From Halomonas sp. ML-15 (lineage in GTDB: Bacteria; Pseudomonadota; Gammaproteobacteria; Pseudomonadales; Halomonadaceae), in the NCBI RefSeq assembly GCF_014779595.1, contig NZ_JACXZT010000019.1:680945-744944 (forward strand): a stretch of 64,000 nt of DNA. Reading direction: 5' to 3'. The notes below the pieces were generated by a model. That model saw nothing but the letters and a program-made list of their open reading frames with translations, had not been told where the DNA came from and did no database searches. Position numbers and translations under genes: made by a program. Positions 1-8,778 of this stretch are shown piece after piece (positions within the stretch are counted from its first letter, which is position 1; each line of letters opens with the position of its first letter).

Positions 1-1
1 C

Positions 2-451
2 TTTGTGGCCAGTGCCGCAGACTTCCTCGCCGATGAGGCGCTGCAGGCCGAGGTCTTCGGTGCCACCTCGCTGGTGATCGAGTGCAGTGACCTGGCCGAG
101 ATGCAGCGCGTCGCCGAGGGGCTGGAAGGCCAGCTCACCGCCACCCTGCAGATGGACGACGGCGACCTGGAAGCGGCCAAGGGCCTGCTGCCGACGCTTG
201 AGCGCAAGGCCGGGCGGATCCTCGCCAACGGCTGGCCCACCGGGGTCGAGGTATGCCACGCCATGGTCCACGGCGGCCCCTATCCGGCCACCTCGGACGC
301 CCGCACCACCTCGGTGGGCAGCGCCGCCATTCATCGCTTCCTGCGCCCGGTGTGCTATCAGGACCTGCCGGCGGGGCTGCTGCCCGAGGCGCTCCAGGAC
401 GGCAACCCCCTGGGCGTGAGCCGGCTGGTGGATGGCAAGCGCGAGGGGTAA
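2..451 (+). CDS. Aldehyde dehydrogenase (NADP+) C-terminal end, 5'-truncated by window
   Basis: The reading frame is open from the first bases of the window and ends at a TAA, so only about the last 149 residues are visible. The stretch GPYPATSDARTTSVG followed by FLRPVCYQDLP is typical of the C terminus of the alpha-ketoglutaric semialdehyde / 2,5-dioxovalerate dehydrogenase branch of the ALDH superfamily, which oxidises the semialdehyde to 2-oxoglutarate with NADP+ at the end of pentose and uronate breakdown. The catalytic Cys and Glu lie upstream, outside the window. A strong terminator follows, so it ends its transcript. The substrate is inferred from similarity recalled, not from visible active-site residues. 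Confidence 0.8.
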   Translation, partial: FVASAADFLADEALQAEVFGATSLVIECSDLAEMQRVAEGLEGQLTATLQMDDGDLEAAKGLLPTLERKAGRILANGWPTGVEVCHAMVHGGPYPATSDARTTSVGSAAIHRFLRPVCYQDLPAGLLPEALQDGNPLGVSRLVDGKREG

Positions 452-506
452 GGCAAGAAGTAAGGCCGGGCGATGCGCCCGTAGATGGCGAGCAAGTGAG
501 ACCTTT

Positions 507-530
507 AAGCGGCCTGCGGGCCGCTTTTTT
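507..530 (+). terminator. Rho-independent terminator after the aldehyde dehydrogenase
   Basis: An 8-bp GC-rich stem (AAGCGGCC / GGCCGCTT, loop TGCG) is followed directly by a run of six T, about 55 bases after the stop codon. It separates the dehydrogenase from the convergent AEC transporter. Confidence 0.85.
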
Positions 531-579
531 ATTTGAGAGTGTTGCCCATTCAACAGGCCTTCAAGCCCGGCGAGGTTGC

Positions 580-1527
580 TCAAATCATCCGCAACGTCTG
601 CAGCACGAAGATGCCCACACTGACGGTCAGCATCGAGCCCAGAGTGGAGAGCACGATCATGTCGGCGGTCAATCGGTCGTTGGCACCGGCAGCCTTGGCC
701 ATGATGAAGGCCACGGCGGCGGTGGGGCTGGCAAGAAACAGGAACAGCACCCCGAGGGCCTGGCCGCGGTAGCCAAGCAGGATGGCGCCCAGGGTGCCGA
801 GCAGCGGGACCCACACCAGCTTCCACAGGCAGGCGCTGGTGACCAGCCAGCTGCCGCTGCGTACCGAGCGAATACTGAGGGTGCCGCCGATGCAGATCAG
901 CGCCAGGGGCAGCGATAGCGAGCCGAAGTACTCGCCGGAGGTGAGCAGCCAGCCAGGCAGGGTGATACCCAGGGCTGCTACTGGCAGGGCGGCCAGGACG
1001 CTGAGGATCAAGGGGTTACGGATGATGTCGGCGAGCAGCGCGGGGATGTCGGAGCGCGCGGTTGGGCTGTAGAGGGCGAGAATGATGGCCGACAGCACGT
1101 TGTAGAGCACGATTACGCAGCCGGTAAGAATGCCACCTAGCGACAGGCCATAGCCGCCATACATGCTGGCGGCGAGCGCTAACCCGACCACGCCGCAGTT
1201 GCTACGAAAGGAGCCCTGGACGAAGATGCCGCGGTCGATGTGCGGATAGCGGAGTATCGCCCAGCCCCAGGCGAGCATGAAGCTGATCACGGTGACACCC
1301 AGGAAATAGGCGATCAGGTCTGGCTGGAAGGCCATCTCCAGGTCGGCCTGGATGATGCTCAGAAACAGCAGCGTCGGCATGGTGGCCTTGAACACCAGCG
1401 CTGAGGCGGTGGCGATGAAGGCCTGGTCGATCCACCCGATGCGTTTGAGTACCAGGCCCACCAGGACCATGGCGAACACCGGTAGCGTGACATTGAGAGT
1501 CGCCAGGAAGACGTCGAATAGATTCAT
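580..1527 (-). CDS. AEC family transporter (auxin efflux carrier type permease)
   Basis: A 315-residue, highly hydrophobic protein with about ten predicted membrane segments and the two-repeat layout of the AEC/BASS-like fold. It begins MNLFDVFLATLNVTLPVFAM, and the N-terminal LPVFAMVLVGLVLKRIGW pattern is characteristic of bacterial AEC proteins. Family members export organic acids or amino acids across the inner membrane; the substrate cannot be told from sequence. It is convergent with the upstream dehydrogenase and is preceded at 12 bases by a small membrane ORF (1540-1632) likely on the same transcript. Confidence 0.85.
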   Translation of the reverse strand: MNLFDVFLATLNVTLPVFAMVLVGLVLKRIGWIDQAFIATASALVFKATMPTLLFLSIIQADLEMAFQPDLIAYFLGVTVISFMLAWGWAILRYPHIDRGIFVQGSFRSNCGVVGLALAASMYGGYGLSLGGILTGCVIVLYNVLSAIILALYSPTARSDIPALLADIIRNPLILSVLAALPVAALGITLPGWLLTSGEYFGSLSLPLALICIGGTLSIRSVRSGSWLVTSACLWKLVWVPLLGTLGAILLGYRGQALGVLFLFLASPTAAVAFIMAKAAGANDRLTADMIVLSTLGSMLTVSVGIFVLQTLRMI

Positions 1528-1539
1528 CCGTGTCGAGTC

Positions 1540-1632
1540 CTAACGCGCCAGCCAAAGGCCGACGACTATCGCAGCGATCACGGTGGCAAAGAATAGGCGA
1601 TTACGCAGACGATTATCGCGGGGGGTAGGCAC
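1540..1632 (-). CDS. Small single-span membrane protein (30 aa), putative
   Basis: A GTG-started frame encodes 30 residues. It has a charged N terminus (PTPRDNRLRNR) followed by one hydrophobic helix (FFATVIAAIVVGLWLA). A GGGAG ribosome-binding site lies about six bases upstream, and the stop is 12 bases from the AEC transporter start, suggesting co-translation. No function is known to me. It could be a chance ORF, but the good ribosome site and the textbook positive-inside single helix argue it is real. Confidence 0.5.
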   Translation of the reverse strand: MPTPRDNRLRNRLFFATVIAAIVVGLWLAR

Positions 1633-1773
1633 GCTGAGCTCCCTGCTGGGGGTTGGTAGAATTAAAACGACTGTATTAACGCATCGAAAAAACCATTAGC
1701 GTAGCGTCAATGGTAAGCTCGTTAGCCTGCTATGGCTATCGACGGCCGCGACGCCTTCGCTCAGGACCTGTAC

Positions 1774-2601
1774 ATGTCTCACTCTCGATCTGCGCCTTCT
1801 TCATCTCGCGACCGCCTGGTGTTCGCCCACGCCAACGGCTTCACCGGTGGCAGCTACCGCAGCTTTCTGGCGCCTCTGGCCGAGCGCTTCGACCTGCATC
1901 CGCTGGACCGCTTGGCCCATCATCCCGACTACCCGGTGGATCATAACTGGCTGGCACTGCGCGACGAGCTGCTCGAGCAGCTGGCGCATCACGAAAGCCC
2001 GGTGATCGGCGTCGGTCACTCCATGGGCGGGGTGCTGATGGCAATGGCGGCCGAGCAGGCGCCGGAGCGCTTTCGCTGCGTAGTAGTGCTCGACCCGCCG
2101 CTGATGCTGGGGCTCGATGCCCTGGCGATGAAGGTCGCCAAGCGCGTCGGCATGATTGACCGAGTGACCCCGGCGGGCAAGAGCCTGGGGCGTCGTGTGC
2201 GCTGGTCGAACCGCGACGCCATGGCCCACTACCTGCGCAGCCGTGGGCTGTTCAAGCGTTTCACCGACGAGGCGCTCAACGACTATGTCGAGGGCGGCAC
2301 CCGGCTGCTCGAGGACGGTGCCGCGCAACTGGTATTCGACCCGGCCATCGAAGTCGAGATATTCCGTCACTTGCCCGACCACCTCCACGGCCTGCCGGGG
2401 CGCCTCAAGGTGCCGCTATCGCTGATCGCCGGCGAGGAGTCCGATCTGCTGACCCCGGCCCGTCGGCGGCGCCTGACACGTCACGGCGTGCGCATCGACA
2501 CCGCCCCGGGCGGGCATATGTTTCCCATGGAGCACCCGCGTGAAGCGCGCGATGTACTGCTCGCCACTATCGATTCCCTGCTGGAGCCTGCCCATGGCTG
2601 A
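1774..2601 (+). CDS. Alpha/beta hydrolase
   Basis: A 275-residue cytoplasmic alpha/beta-hydrolase fold protein. Visible motifs are the oxyanion region FAHANGFTGGSY near the N terminus, the nucleophile elbow GVGHSMGG with the catalytic Ser, and the late GGHMFPMEHP with the catalytic His. The start chosen is the ATG preceded by AGGAC at good spacing; an upstream in-frame ATG at 1732 has no ribosome site. Its stop overlaps the start of the next hydrolase by eight bases (ATGGCTGA), so the two are translationally coupled. The substrate is unknown; esterase or lipase-like activity is the family default. Confidence 0.8.
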   Translation: MSHSRSAPSSSRDRLVFAHANGFTGGSYRSFLAPLAERFDLHPLDRLAHHPDYPVDHNWLALRDELLEQLAHHESPVIGVGHSMGGVLMAMAAEQAPERFRCVVVLDPPLMLGLDALAMKVAKRVGMIDRVTPAGKSLGRRVRWSNRDAMAHYLRSRGLFKRFTDEALNDYVEGGTRLLEDGAAQLVFDPAIEVEIFRHLPDHLHGLPGRLKVPLSLIAGEESDLLTPARRRRLTRHGVRIDTAPGGHMFPMEHPREARDVLLATIDSLLEPAHG

Positions 2602-3472
2602 GCCTGTTTCACTGACGCTGGCCGACGGCCGCCTGGCTGGACTCAGTTGGGGAGAGTCCAACGCGCCGGCCTGGCTGGCGCTGCACGGCTGGCTGGACAA
2701 TGCCGCCACCTTCAGCCGCCTGGCGCCGCGCCTGGTCGAGGCGCTGGGAGTACGCATCGTGGCCATCGACTTCGCCGGCCATGGCCAGTCGCAGCCGCAT
2801 CCCGGCGGTGTCGACTATGCGATCTGGGACTACCTGCACGACGCACTGGATGCCCTGGATGAGCTCGAGCTTGCGCCGGCGACGCTGCTGGCCCACTCGA
2901 TGGGGGCCGGGGTCAGCTGTCTGCTGGCGGGGGCCTTTCCCGAGCGCGTCGAGCGGCTGATGCTGATCGACAGCCTGGGCACGCTCTCGACCCCCGCCGA
3001 ACAGATGCCGGAGCAGCTGCGCAAGGGCATTCAGGGGCACCGCCGTCGCCTTTCTGCCCCGCCGCGCTATGCTGATATAGAGAGCGCCGTGGCGGCGCGC
3101 GGCAAGGGCGGCGTGATGCCGCTGGACGCCGACACCGTGCGCCCGCTGGTAACGCGCAACGCGGCGCCGCTGGCCGATGGAGGAGTGCAGCTGCGCACCG
3201 ACCCGCGGCTGATGCGACCCTCACTGGTGCGCTTCACGCCGGAGCAGGTGCTGGCCAATCTGGCCGCGATCCAGGCGCCGGTGATGCTGGTCGAAGGTGA
3301 GACCGGGGTGCTCCCCAAACGCGAGGGCATCGAGCGCGCGCGGGCCGCGGTGGCACAGCTGCATCGTCGCGTGCTGCCGGGCGGGCACCATCTGCACCTC
3401 GACCCACGCACGGTGTCGGCGGTGGCCGAGGAGATCATTGCCTGGTATCAGCAGCAGGGGGCGACGCGGTAG
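2594..3472 (+). CDS. Alpha/beta hydrolase
   Basis: A 292-residue alpha/beta hydrolase. Motifs in order are LALHGWLDNAATF (oxyanion hole), DFAGHGQS, LLAHSMGAG (nucleophile Ser elbow) and GGHHLHLD (catalytic His). The start is the ATG that overlaps the preceding hydrolase's stop by eight bases. A patatin gene follows after eight bases, giving a three-gene lipid/ester hydrolase cluster at 1774-4539. The exact substrate cannot be told; the HGWLDNAATF motif is common in proteobacterial MhpC/serine-hydrolase-like proteins. Confidence 0.8.
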   Translation: MAEPVSLTLADGRLAGLSWGESNAPAWLALHGWLDNAATFSRLAPRLVEALGVRIVAIDFAGHGQSQPHPGGVDYAIWDYLHDALDALDELELAPATLLAHSMGAGVSCLLAGAFPERVERLMLIDSLGTLSTPAEQMPEQLRKGIQGHRRRLSAPPRYADIESAVAARGKGGVMPLDADTVRPLVTRNAAPLADGGVQLRTDPRLMRPSLVRFTPEQVLANLAAIQAPVMLVEGETGVLPKREGIERARAAVAQLHRRVLPGGHHLHLDPRTVSAVAEEIIAWYQQQGATR

Positions 3473-3480
3473 GAGGCCAT

Positions 3481-4539
3481 ATGAACAGCAAGAGCGAATA
3501 TAGCAAGCGCGTGGCGCTGGTGCTGGGCAGCGGGGGAGCGCGGGGCTATGCGCATATCGGCGTGATCGATGAGCTGGAGGCGCGGGGCTACCAGATCATT
3601 TCCATCTCGGGCTGCTCGATGGGTGCCCTGGTGGGCGGTATTCACGCGGCCGGCCAGTTGGATGGCTACCGCGAGTGGGTCTGCGCGCTGGACTATTTCG
3701 ACGTGCTCAAGCTGGTCGACGTCACCTGGAGCCCGATGGGCGCGATGCGCGCCAGCAAGGTGATGAGCAAGCTCGAACAGCTGATCGGCGAAACCCTGAT
3801 CGAGGACCTGGCGATTCCGGTGACCACGGTAGCCACCGACCTGATTCGCCAGCGCGAGGTATGGTTCCAGAGCGGCCCGCTGCTGCAGGCGATTCGCGCC
3901 TCGATTGCGGTACCCGGCATTATCACGCCGGTGCATTTTGGCGACCAGGTGCTGGTCGACGGCGGGCTGCTCAACCCGCTGCCGATCATGCCGACGCTCT
4001 CCTCTCATGCCGACATGGTGCTGGCAGTCAACGTCACCGCCCAGAGCCCCTATCCCGTCACCCTGGAAGAGCTGCTGCCAGCCGAAGAAGCGGCACAGGA
4101 GCATGCCCGGGAGAAGGCGCTGGAAGCAGAAGGTCAAGGCTTTGCCGGCTGGATGGCCGGGGTGCGCGAGCAGGCCCAGCGGATGTTCGCGAGTCGCGGC
4201 GGCGATGCCGATGATGACGCCGATTGCGAACAGCTCGCCACTCGCCGCGCCTGGGGCAGGCTCGACATGATGCTTGCATCCTTCGATATCACTCAGGCCG
4301 CGCTGGCCCGCTACAAGGTCGCCGGCTATCCGCCGGACGTGCTCATCGAGGTGCCCAAGTCGGTGTGTGGCGCCTACGAATTTCACCGCGCCGAGGCGTT
4401 GATCCGGCTGGGGCGGCATCTCGCCGTACAGGCGTTGGATCGGCATGAGGGCAGTCATCGCGCCAAGGCCTACCAGGCCGAGGCGAGTATCGTCGAACCG
4501 CCGCAGACTCCGCACGAGGTGCCGCCCACGTCGGGCTGA
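3481..4539 (+). CDS. Patatin-like phospholipase (RssA type)
   Basis: 352 residues with the patatin signature set. The glycine-rich oxyanion loop LGSGGARGYAHIG lies at residues 14-26, the nucleophile elbow SGCSMG near residue 45 and the catalytic Asp in VDGGLLNPLP near residue 160, giving the Ser-Asp dyad. No signal peptide is seen, so it is probably cytoplasmic, like RssA-family members. The C-terminal third (after residue 200) is helical and acidic, longer than minimal RssA. A ribosome site AGGAGG sits ahead of the ATG. It is the last gene of the hydrolase cluster and converges with the Smr gene. Confidence 0.85.
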   Translation: MNSKSEYSKRVALVLGSGGARGYAHIGVIDELEARGYQIISISGCSMGALVGGIHAAGQLDGYREWVCALDYFDVLKLVDVTWSPMGAMRASKVMSKLEQLIGETLIEDLAIPVTTVATDLIRQREVWFQSGPLLQAIRASIAVPGIITPVHFGDQVLVDGGLLNPLPIMPTLSSHADMVLAVNVTAQSPYPVTLEELLPAEEAAQEHAREKALEAEGQGFAGWMAGVREQAQRMFASRGGDADDDADCEQLATRRAWGRLDMMLASFDITQAALARYKVAGYPPDVLIEVPKSVCGAYEFHRAEALIRLGRHLAVQALDRHEGSHRAKAYQAEASIVEPPQTPHEVPPTSG

Positions 4540-4540
4540 G

Positions 4541-5134
4541 CTACATCGTCTCGCCGCGACGCCGCAGCAGCACATAAACGGCACCGGTGCCGCCGTCGAG
4601 CTCGCGGGCCGAGCAGAACGCCAGCACGCTTGGCCACTCGCGCAGCCAGGCGTTGACGTGACTCTTGATCACCGGGAACTCGCTCGTGCCGGTGTGCACG
4701 CTGGCGCGAGACTTGCCGTGCACCACCAGTACGCAGCGCATGCGACGGCTGCGTGCCTCGGCGAGAAAGCTCTCCAGCTCGCCGCGCGCTTCATCGACGC
4801 TATAACCGTGCAGGTCGAGGCCGGCCTCCCAGTGGATGCCGCCGCGCTTGAGCTGGGCGTGGGTGCGGTAGGGCAGGTCGACCACCGCGAAGTCGAGAAA
4901 CTCCGAGGGGCGCACCGGCTCGACGCGGCCGTCGCTGGTGCGGCTGACCGCCTGCTGGGTATCCGCCGCGATGGCCGCGGCACGGCGCTCGGCCAGCGCC
5001 GCCGCGCGCCGCCGTTGGGTGGGCTTTCCGGGATCGGCACGGTTGCTCTCAAGGCGACGCACGCCAGCTTCGTTCAGGGCCTGGCGGAACAGGTTGATCT
5101 CGTCGTCATCCGGCGGATCGGGGCGTCGACTCAT
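4541..5134 (-). CDS. Smr/MutS domain protein (SmrB-like nuclease)
   Basis: 197 residues with a C-terminal Smr domain. The family hallmarks are [12 protein letters not shown] (the LDLHG motif), LVVHGKSRA (the HGxG-type loop) and a terminal [12 protein letters not shown] strand. The N-terminal half is charged and helical ([14 protein letters not shown]). Smr domains are RNA/DNA endonucleases; SmrB cleaves mRNA at collided ribosomes in Escherichia coli, and the length and layout fit SmrB. The start chosen is the ATG at 5134; the longer frame upstream runs into the prmB promoter region. It is divergent from prmB, a common neighbour in gammaproteobacteria. Confidence 0.85.
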   Translation of the reverse strand: MSRRPDPPDDDEINLFRQALNEAGVRRLESNRADPGKPTQRRRAAALAERRAAAIAADTQQAVSRTSDGRVEPVRPSEFLDFAVVDLPYRTHAQLKRGGIHWEAGLDLHGYSVDEARGELESFLAEARSRRMRCVLVVHGKSRASVHTGTSEFPVIKSHVNAWLREWPSVLAFCSARELDGGTGAVYVLLRRRGETM

Positions 5135-5292
5135 GGAGGCTCTCTTGTGACGTGCGGCGAGGCTGCCCGTCCGGGCGGCCTGGGCAAAGGATTCAGCGCC
5201 AGTATACCGGCTGCCGAGTGACTGTGAACCGTGCTCCGCTGCGGGTACAATCATGCACCTCGATTCGCACCACTCAACTGACAGGATGCCGC

Positions 5293-6246
5293 GTGGCCGA
5301 CTCTACCCCAGCAGCCGTATCGACCCTGACGCTCAGCGATGGCGACCTCGCCGAGGGGCTTATCACCCTGCGCGACTGCCTGCGCTGGGCGACCAGCGAG
5401 TTTCACGCCCACGGCCTGTTCTATGGCCACGGCACCGCCTCGCCGTGGGACGAGGCGGTGGCGCTGACCCTGGGCGCGCTGCACCTGCCCTGGGACGTCG
5501 ATCCGGCGGTGCTCGAGGCGCGGCTGCTGCCCATGGAGCGTGGGCGCATCGTGGCCCTGGTCCGGGCACGCATCGAGACGCGTCGGCCGCTGCCCTACCT
5601 CCTCGGCGAGTGCTTTTATGCCGGCTATCCGTTCCACGTCGATGAACGGGCGTTGATCCCGCGCTCGCCGATCGCCGAGCTGATCGAAGACGGTTTTTCC
5701 GCCTGGTTTCCCGATCAGCCGCCGGCGCGGGTGCTCGACCTGTGCACCGGCTCGGGCTGTATCGGCATCGCCACGGCCCTGACCCTGCCTACCTGCGAGG
5801 TCGATCTCACCGATATCAGCGCTGACGCGCTGGAGGTGGCCAAGGCCAATATCAGTCGCCACGACGTTGGTGCTCGGGTGCGCGCGGTCTACTCGGACGT
5901 GTTCGCCGGGGTGGCCGGCCGGCGCTATGATCTGATCGTTGCCAACCCACCCTACGTCGATGCCCGGGACCTCGCCACCATGCCCGCCGAGTTCCAGCAC
6001 GAACCGTCGCTGGCGCTGGGGGCCGGCGAGGATGGTCTGGATATCGTGCGGCGCATTCTGCGCGATGCCCGCCAGCACCTCAGCGACCGCGGCGTGTTGA
6101 TCGTCGAGGTCGGCAACTCCGACCGGCACCTCGAAGCGGCCTTCGCCGAGGTTCCGTTCCTGTGGCTGGAGTTCGAACGCGGTGGTCAAGGCGTGTTCGT
6201 ACTCACCGCCGCCGAACTCGACGCTTACGCCCCGGCCTTCGCCTGA
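5293..6246 (+). CDS. prmB: 50S ribosomal protein L3 N5-glutamine methyltransferase
   Basis: 317 residues from a GTG start with AGGA seven bases upstream. The C-terminal two thirds is a class I SAM methyltransferase with [14 protein letters not shown] (SAM loop) and VANPPYVD, the NPPY motif that binds the glutamine amide. The N-terminal five-helix domain ([22 protein letters not shown]) matches PrmB rather than PrmC (HemK). It methylates a glutamine of ribosomal protein L3. It lies directly upstream of aroC (28-base gap), the usual gammaproteobacterial order, and divergent from the Smr gene. Confidence 0.92.
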   Translation: MADSTPAAVSTLTLSDGDLAEGLITLRDCLRWATSEFHAHGLFYGHGTASPWDEAVALTLGALHLPWDVDPAVLEARLLPMERGRIVALVRARIETRRPLPYLLGECFYAGYPFHVDERALIPRSPIAELIEDGFSAWFPDQPPARVLDLCTGSGCIGIATALTLPTCEVDLTDISADALEVAKANISRHDVGARVRAVYSDVFAGVAGRRYDLIVANPPYVDARDLATMPAEFQHEPSLALGAGEDGLDIVRRILRDARQHLSDRGVLIVEVGNSDRHLEAAFAEVPFLWLEFERGGQGVFVLTAAELDAYAPAFA

Positions 6247-6274
6247 CTCCTGACTTCACCTGCGAGGAACACCC

Positions 6275-7360
6275 ATGTCCGGCAACACCTTCGGCAAGTT
6301 GTTCACCGTCACCAGCTTCGGCGAGAGCCATGGCCCGGCGCTGGGTGCCATCGTTGACGGCTGCCCCCCCGGGCTTGCGCTAAGCGAGGCCGACCTGCAG
6401 GGCGATCTCGACCGGCGTCGCCCCGGTACCTCACGGCACACCACCCAGCGCCGTGAGCCGGATCAGGTGCGTATCCTCTCCGGCGTGTTCGAGGGCGTCA
6501 CCACCGGCACCTCGATCGGACTGCTGATCGAGAACACCGACCAGCGCTCCACCGACTACTCGAAGATCAAGGACCAGTTCCGCCCGGCCCACGCCGACTA
6601 CACCTACCATCACAAGTACGGCGTGCGTGACTACCGCGGCGGCGGGCGCTCCAGCGCTCGCGAGACCGCCATGCGCGTGGCCGCCGGCGCTATCGCCAAG
6701 AAGTACCTGGCCACGCTGGGCATTCAGGTGCGCGGCTACATGAGTCAACTGGGCCCGATCGCCATCGAGTTCAAGCAGTGGCAGGCGGTCGGCGAGAACG
6801 CCTTCTTCTGCCCCGATCCCGACAAGGTGCCCGAGCTCGAGGCCTATATGGATCAGCTGCGCCGCGACCAGGACTCGGTGGGCGCCAAGATCAGCGTGGT
6901 CGCCGAGGGGCTGCCGCCGGGACTCGGTGAGCCGGTCTTCGACCGCCTCGATGCCGATCTGGCCCACGGCCTGATGAGCATCAACGCGGTCAAGGGGGTC
7001 GAGATCGGTGACGGTTTCGCCAGCGTGGCCCAGCGTGGCAGCGAGCACCGTGACGAGATGACTCCGGAAGGCTTCCTCTCCAACCATGCCGGCGGCGTGC
7101 TCGGCGGGATCTCATCGGGTCAGACGTTGATTGCCCACCTGGCGCTCAAGCCCACCTCGAGTATTACCACCCCGGGACGCTCCATCGATGTCCACGGCAA
7201 TGCCGTGGAAGTGGTCACCAAGGGGCGCCACGACCCCTGTGTCGGCATCCGCGCCACCCCCATCGCCGAGGCGATGATGGCGCTGACACTGATGGACCAC
7301 CTGCTGCGTCACCGTGCCCAGAACCTCGACGTATGCGTCGATACGCCCCGCCTCAGCTAA
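6275..7360 (+). CDS. aroC: Chorismate synthase
   Basis: 361 residues, full length for the bacterial enzyme. Signature stretches include [12 protein letters not shown] at the N terminus, [14 protein letters not shown] (FMN/EPSP-binding signature) near residue 120 and [13 protein letters not shown] near residue 270. It converts EPSP to chorismate using reduced FMN, the last step of the common aromatic pathway that feeds the trp genes later in this window. A GAGGA ribosome site lies before the ATG. Its stop codon abuts an inverted-repeat element. Confidence 0.96.
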   Translation: MSGNTFGKLFTVTSFGESHGPALGAIVDGCPPGLALSEADLQGDLDRRRPGTSRHTTQRREPDQVRILSGVFEGVTTGTSIGLLIENTDQRSTDYSKIKDQFRPAHADYTYHHKYGVRDYRGGGRSSARETAMRVAAGAIAKKYLATLGIQVRGYMSQLGPIAIEFKQWQAVGENAFFCPDPDKVPELEAYMDQLRRDQDSVGAKISVVAEGLPPGLGEPVFDRLDADLAHGLMSINAVKGVEIGDGFASVAQRGSEHRDEMTPEGFLSNHAGGVLGGISSGQTLIAHLALKPTSSITTPGRSIDVHGNAVEVVTKGRHDPCVGIRATPIAEAMMALTLMDHLLRHRAQNLDVCVDTPRLS

Positions 7361-7619
7361 GGAAACACTGCTTAAATGGCTGCGCGGGTAAATCACTGCG
7401 TTGCGCGGTGCTCGAAATCCTCACCTATACCCCATAGGCTCCGGTTGACTCGAAACCTTCGGTTTCTCGCTCCTTCGGAGCCATCCTTCGGATGTTTGTC
7501 GCTTCGCTCGGTACTGTGCTCCGTGCGCTTTGCGACCCACAGGGATGTGGGAAGTGCGTTGGTTCGTCGGGAACGAACCTAGCTGCTTCATCCCGCTCGC
7601 TGATTTATTCAGCGTTTCC
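7361..7619. mobile_element. MITE-like non-coding element with terminal inverted repeats
   Basis: This 259-base stretch starts immediately after the aroC stop and contains no credible gene. Its ends are imperfect inverted repeats: GGAAACACTGCTTAAATGG on the left and, reading inward from the right, GGAAACGCTGAATAAATCA. The interior is rich in short CTTCGG and TCGCT hairpins (CGAAACCTTCGGTTTCG). Size, terminal repeats and lack of coding potential fit a miniature inverted-repeat element derived from an insertion sequence. A convincing target duplication is not visible (CTAA on the left, CTGA on the right). Confidence 0.55.
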
Positions 7620-7721
7620 CTGAATCCCCCTCGGCACCAATCAGCGTTGGTGCCGATGTGGGGGACTTTCCCCCAAGACTGCTAGACTGATGGAAAGCCC
7701 GCCAGTCGAGTCATGCTATCT

Positions 7722-8129
7722 ATGAAAATCAACGTCGAGTTTGATCTCACCCCCCAGGAGTTCCGCCAGGCAATGGGGCTGCCGGACGTCGAGTCGTTCC
7801 AGAACGATCTGATGGCGCGTATCCAGCAGCAGATGGAGAACGGCGTGGAGGGGTACGACCCGATGAGCTTGATGCAGCCGTTTCTGCAGCAGTCGTTCCT
7901 CAAGGAGGGCATGCAGCAGCCATTTATGAAGGACAGCATGGCGCAGGGACTGGCCAGCTTCGGCAGCTATCAGCAGATGATGCTGGACATGCTGCGCCAG
8001 GCATCATCCAGCGGTAGTGGACGTAACGCACAGGAGGCGTCGGCCACCGAATCCGCTGAGCCAACCCAGGAGACGCCGAGCGGCGAACGCGGCAAGGCGT
8101 CGGCTAACTCACGCGCCAAGCGCAAGTGA
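7722..8129 (+). CDS. DUF6489 family protein in the PHA locus
   Basis: 135 residues beginning MKINVEFDLTPQEFRQAMGLPDV, a pattern I associate with DUF6489. A glutamine/methionine-rich helical middle follows (residues 35-95), then a low-complexity Ser/Glu/Lys tail ending SRAKRK. An ATG nine bases upstream (7713) is also in frame; neither has a strong ribosome site, and the family N terminus favours 7722. Its place just upstream of phasin and phaC, with a helical amphipathic body, suggests a granule-associated or phasin-like role. That is inference from context. Confidence 0.75.
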   Translation: MKINVEFDLTPQEFRQAMGLPDVESFQNDLMARIQQQMENGVEGYDPMSLMQPFLQQSFLKEGMQQPFMKDSMAQGLASFGSYQQMMLDMLRQASSSGSGRNAQEASATESAEPTQETPSGERGKASANSRAKRK

Positions 8130-8264
8130 GCCTCCTGTCGCAAGCTTGATCCCGGTCAAGCAAGTGGCTGCGGTTAATTGCAATGAGCGTAGGGAGAGAC
8201 TACGCTTTGTGCACTGCAGCAAATTGCTTGATTCCTTATGCCGATTATCCAGGAGGAAATCGCC

Positions 8265-8681
8265 ATGCAAGACAAGATGTTTACCGCCTTCAATGAGCAG
8301 ACCCGTGGCTTCTTCGAGCCGATGCGCAAGCTCAACTCGCTGATGCTCAACAACATGGAAAAGATGACCCAGTACCAGCTGGAGTCCATGAAGCGCTATA
8401 GCCAGCTGGGCACCGAGCGTCTGCGCGACGCCAGCGAGATCAAGGACGCCGAGGACATACGCGAGTTTGGCACCCGCCAGGCCGAGATCATGAGCGAGCT
8501 GTCGAATCAAATGCTGGAAGACGCCCGCGCCATGACCGAGCTTTCCATGCAGTTCAAGAGTGAGATGGAGCAGCTGTTTGGCGAGGCCGCCGAGAAGGCC
8601 GCTGCCCAGGCCGAGGAAGCCACCAAGGCTACCACCACGCCGGCCAAGGCCAGCAGTCAGGCGAGCAAGAAAAGCTCCTGA
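8265..8681 (+). CDS. phaP: Phasin family protein
   Basis: 138 residues, almost entirely amphipathic helix. It begins MQDKMFTAFNEQTRGFFEPM and ends in an Ala/Lys/Thr-rich tail (ATKATTTPAKASSQASKKSS), the classic phasin layout with a PhaF/histone-like positive tail. Phasins coat polyhydroxyalkanoate granules and control their number and size. The start is fixed by AGGAGGA seven to eight bases upstream. It sits 97 bases upstream of phaC with a strong hairpin between them. Confidence 0.88.
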   Translation: MQDKMFTAFNEQTRGFFEPMRKLNSLMLNNMEKMTQYQLESMKRYSQLGTERLRDASEIKDAEDIREFGTRQAEIMSELSNQMLEDARAMTELSMQFKSEMEQLFGEAAEKAAAQAEEATKATTTPAKASSQASKKSS

Positions 8682-8697
8682 GCGGTCTCTACTATAG

Positions 8698-8732
8698 CGC
8701 CCGCCTTGCCCGCTCTGCGGGCAAGGCGGGCG
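8698..8732 (+). terminator. GC-rich hairpin between phasin and phaC
   Basis: A near-perfect 15-bp stem (CGCCCGCCTTGCCCG / CGGGCAAGGCGGGCG) with a CTCTG-type loop, 16 bases after the phasin stop, lacking a T-tract. It may act as a partial terminator or a 3' mRNA stabiliser, keeping phasin message in excess over synthase message. Confidence 0.6.
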
Positions 8733-8778
8733 ATGGTGTTTACGGTCATTGTTTCAGTTGTGTCTGACGGAGTGTGCA

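Noticed and set aside
7376-7582. 68-residue frame inside the element after aroC
   Set aside because: Composition reflects repeated CTTCGG hairpins; no ribosome site, and it lies inside an inverted-repeat element.
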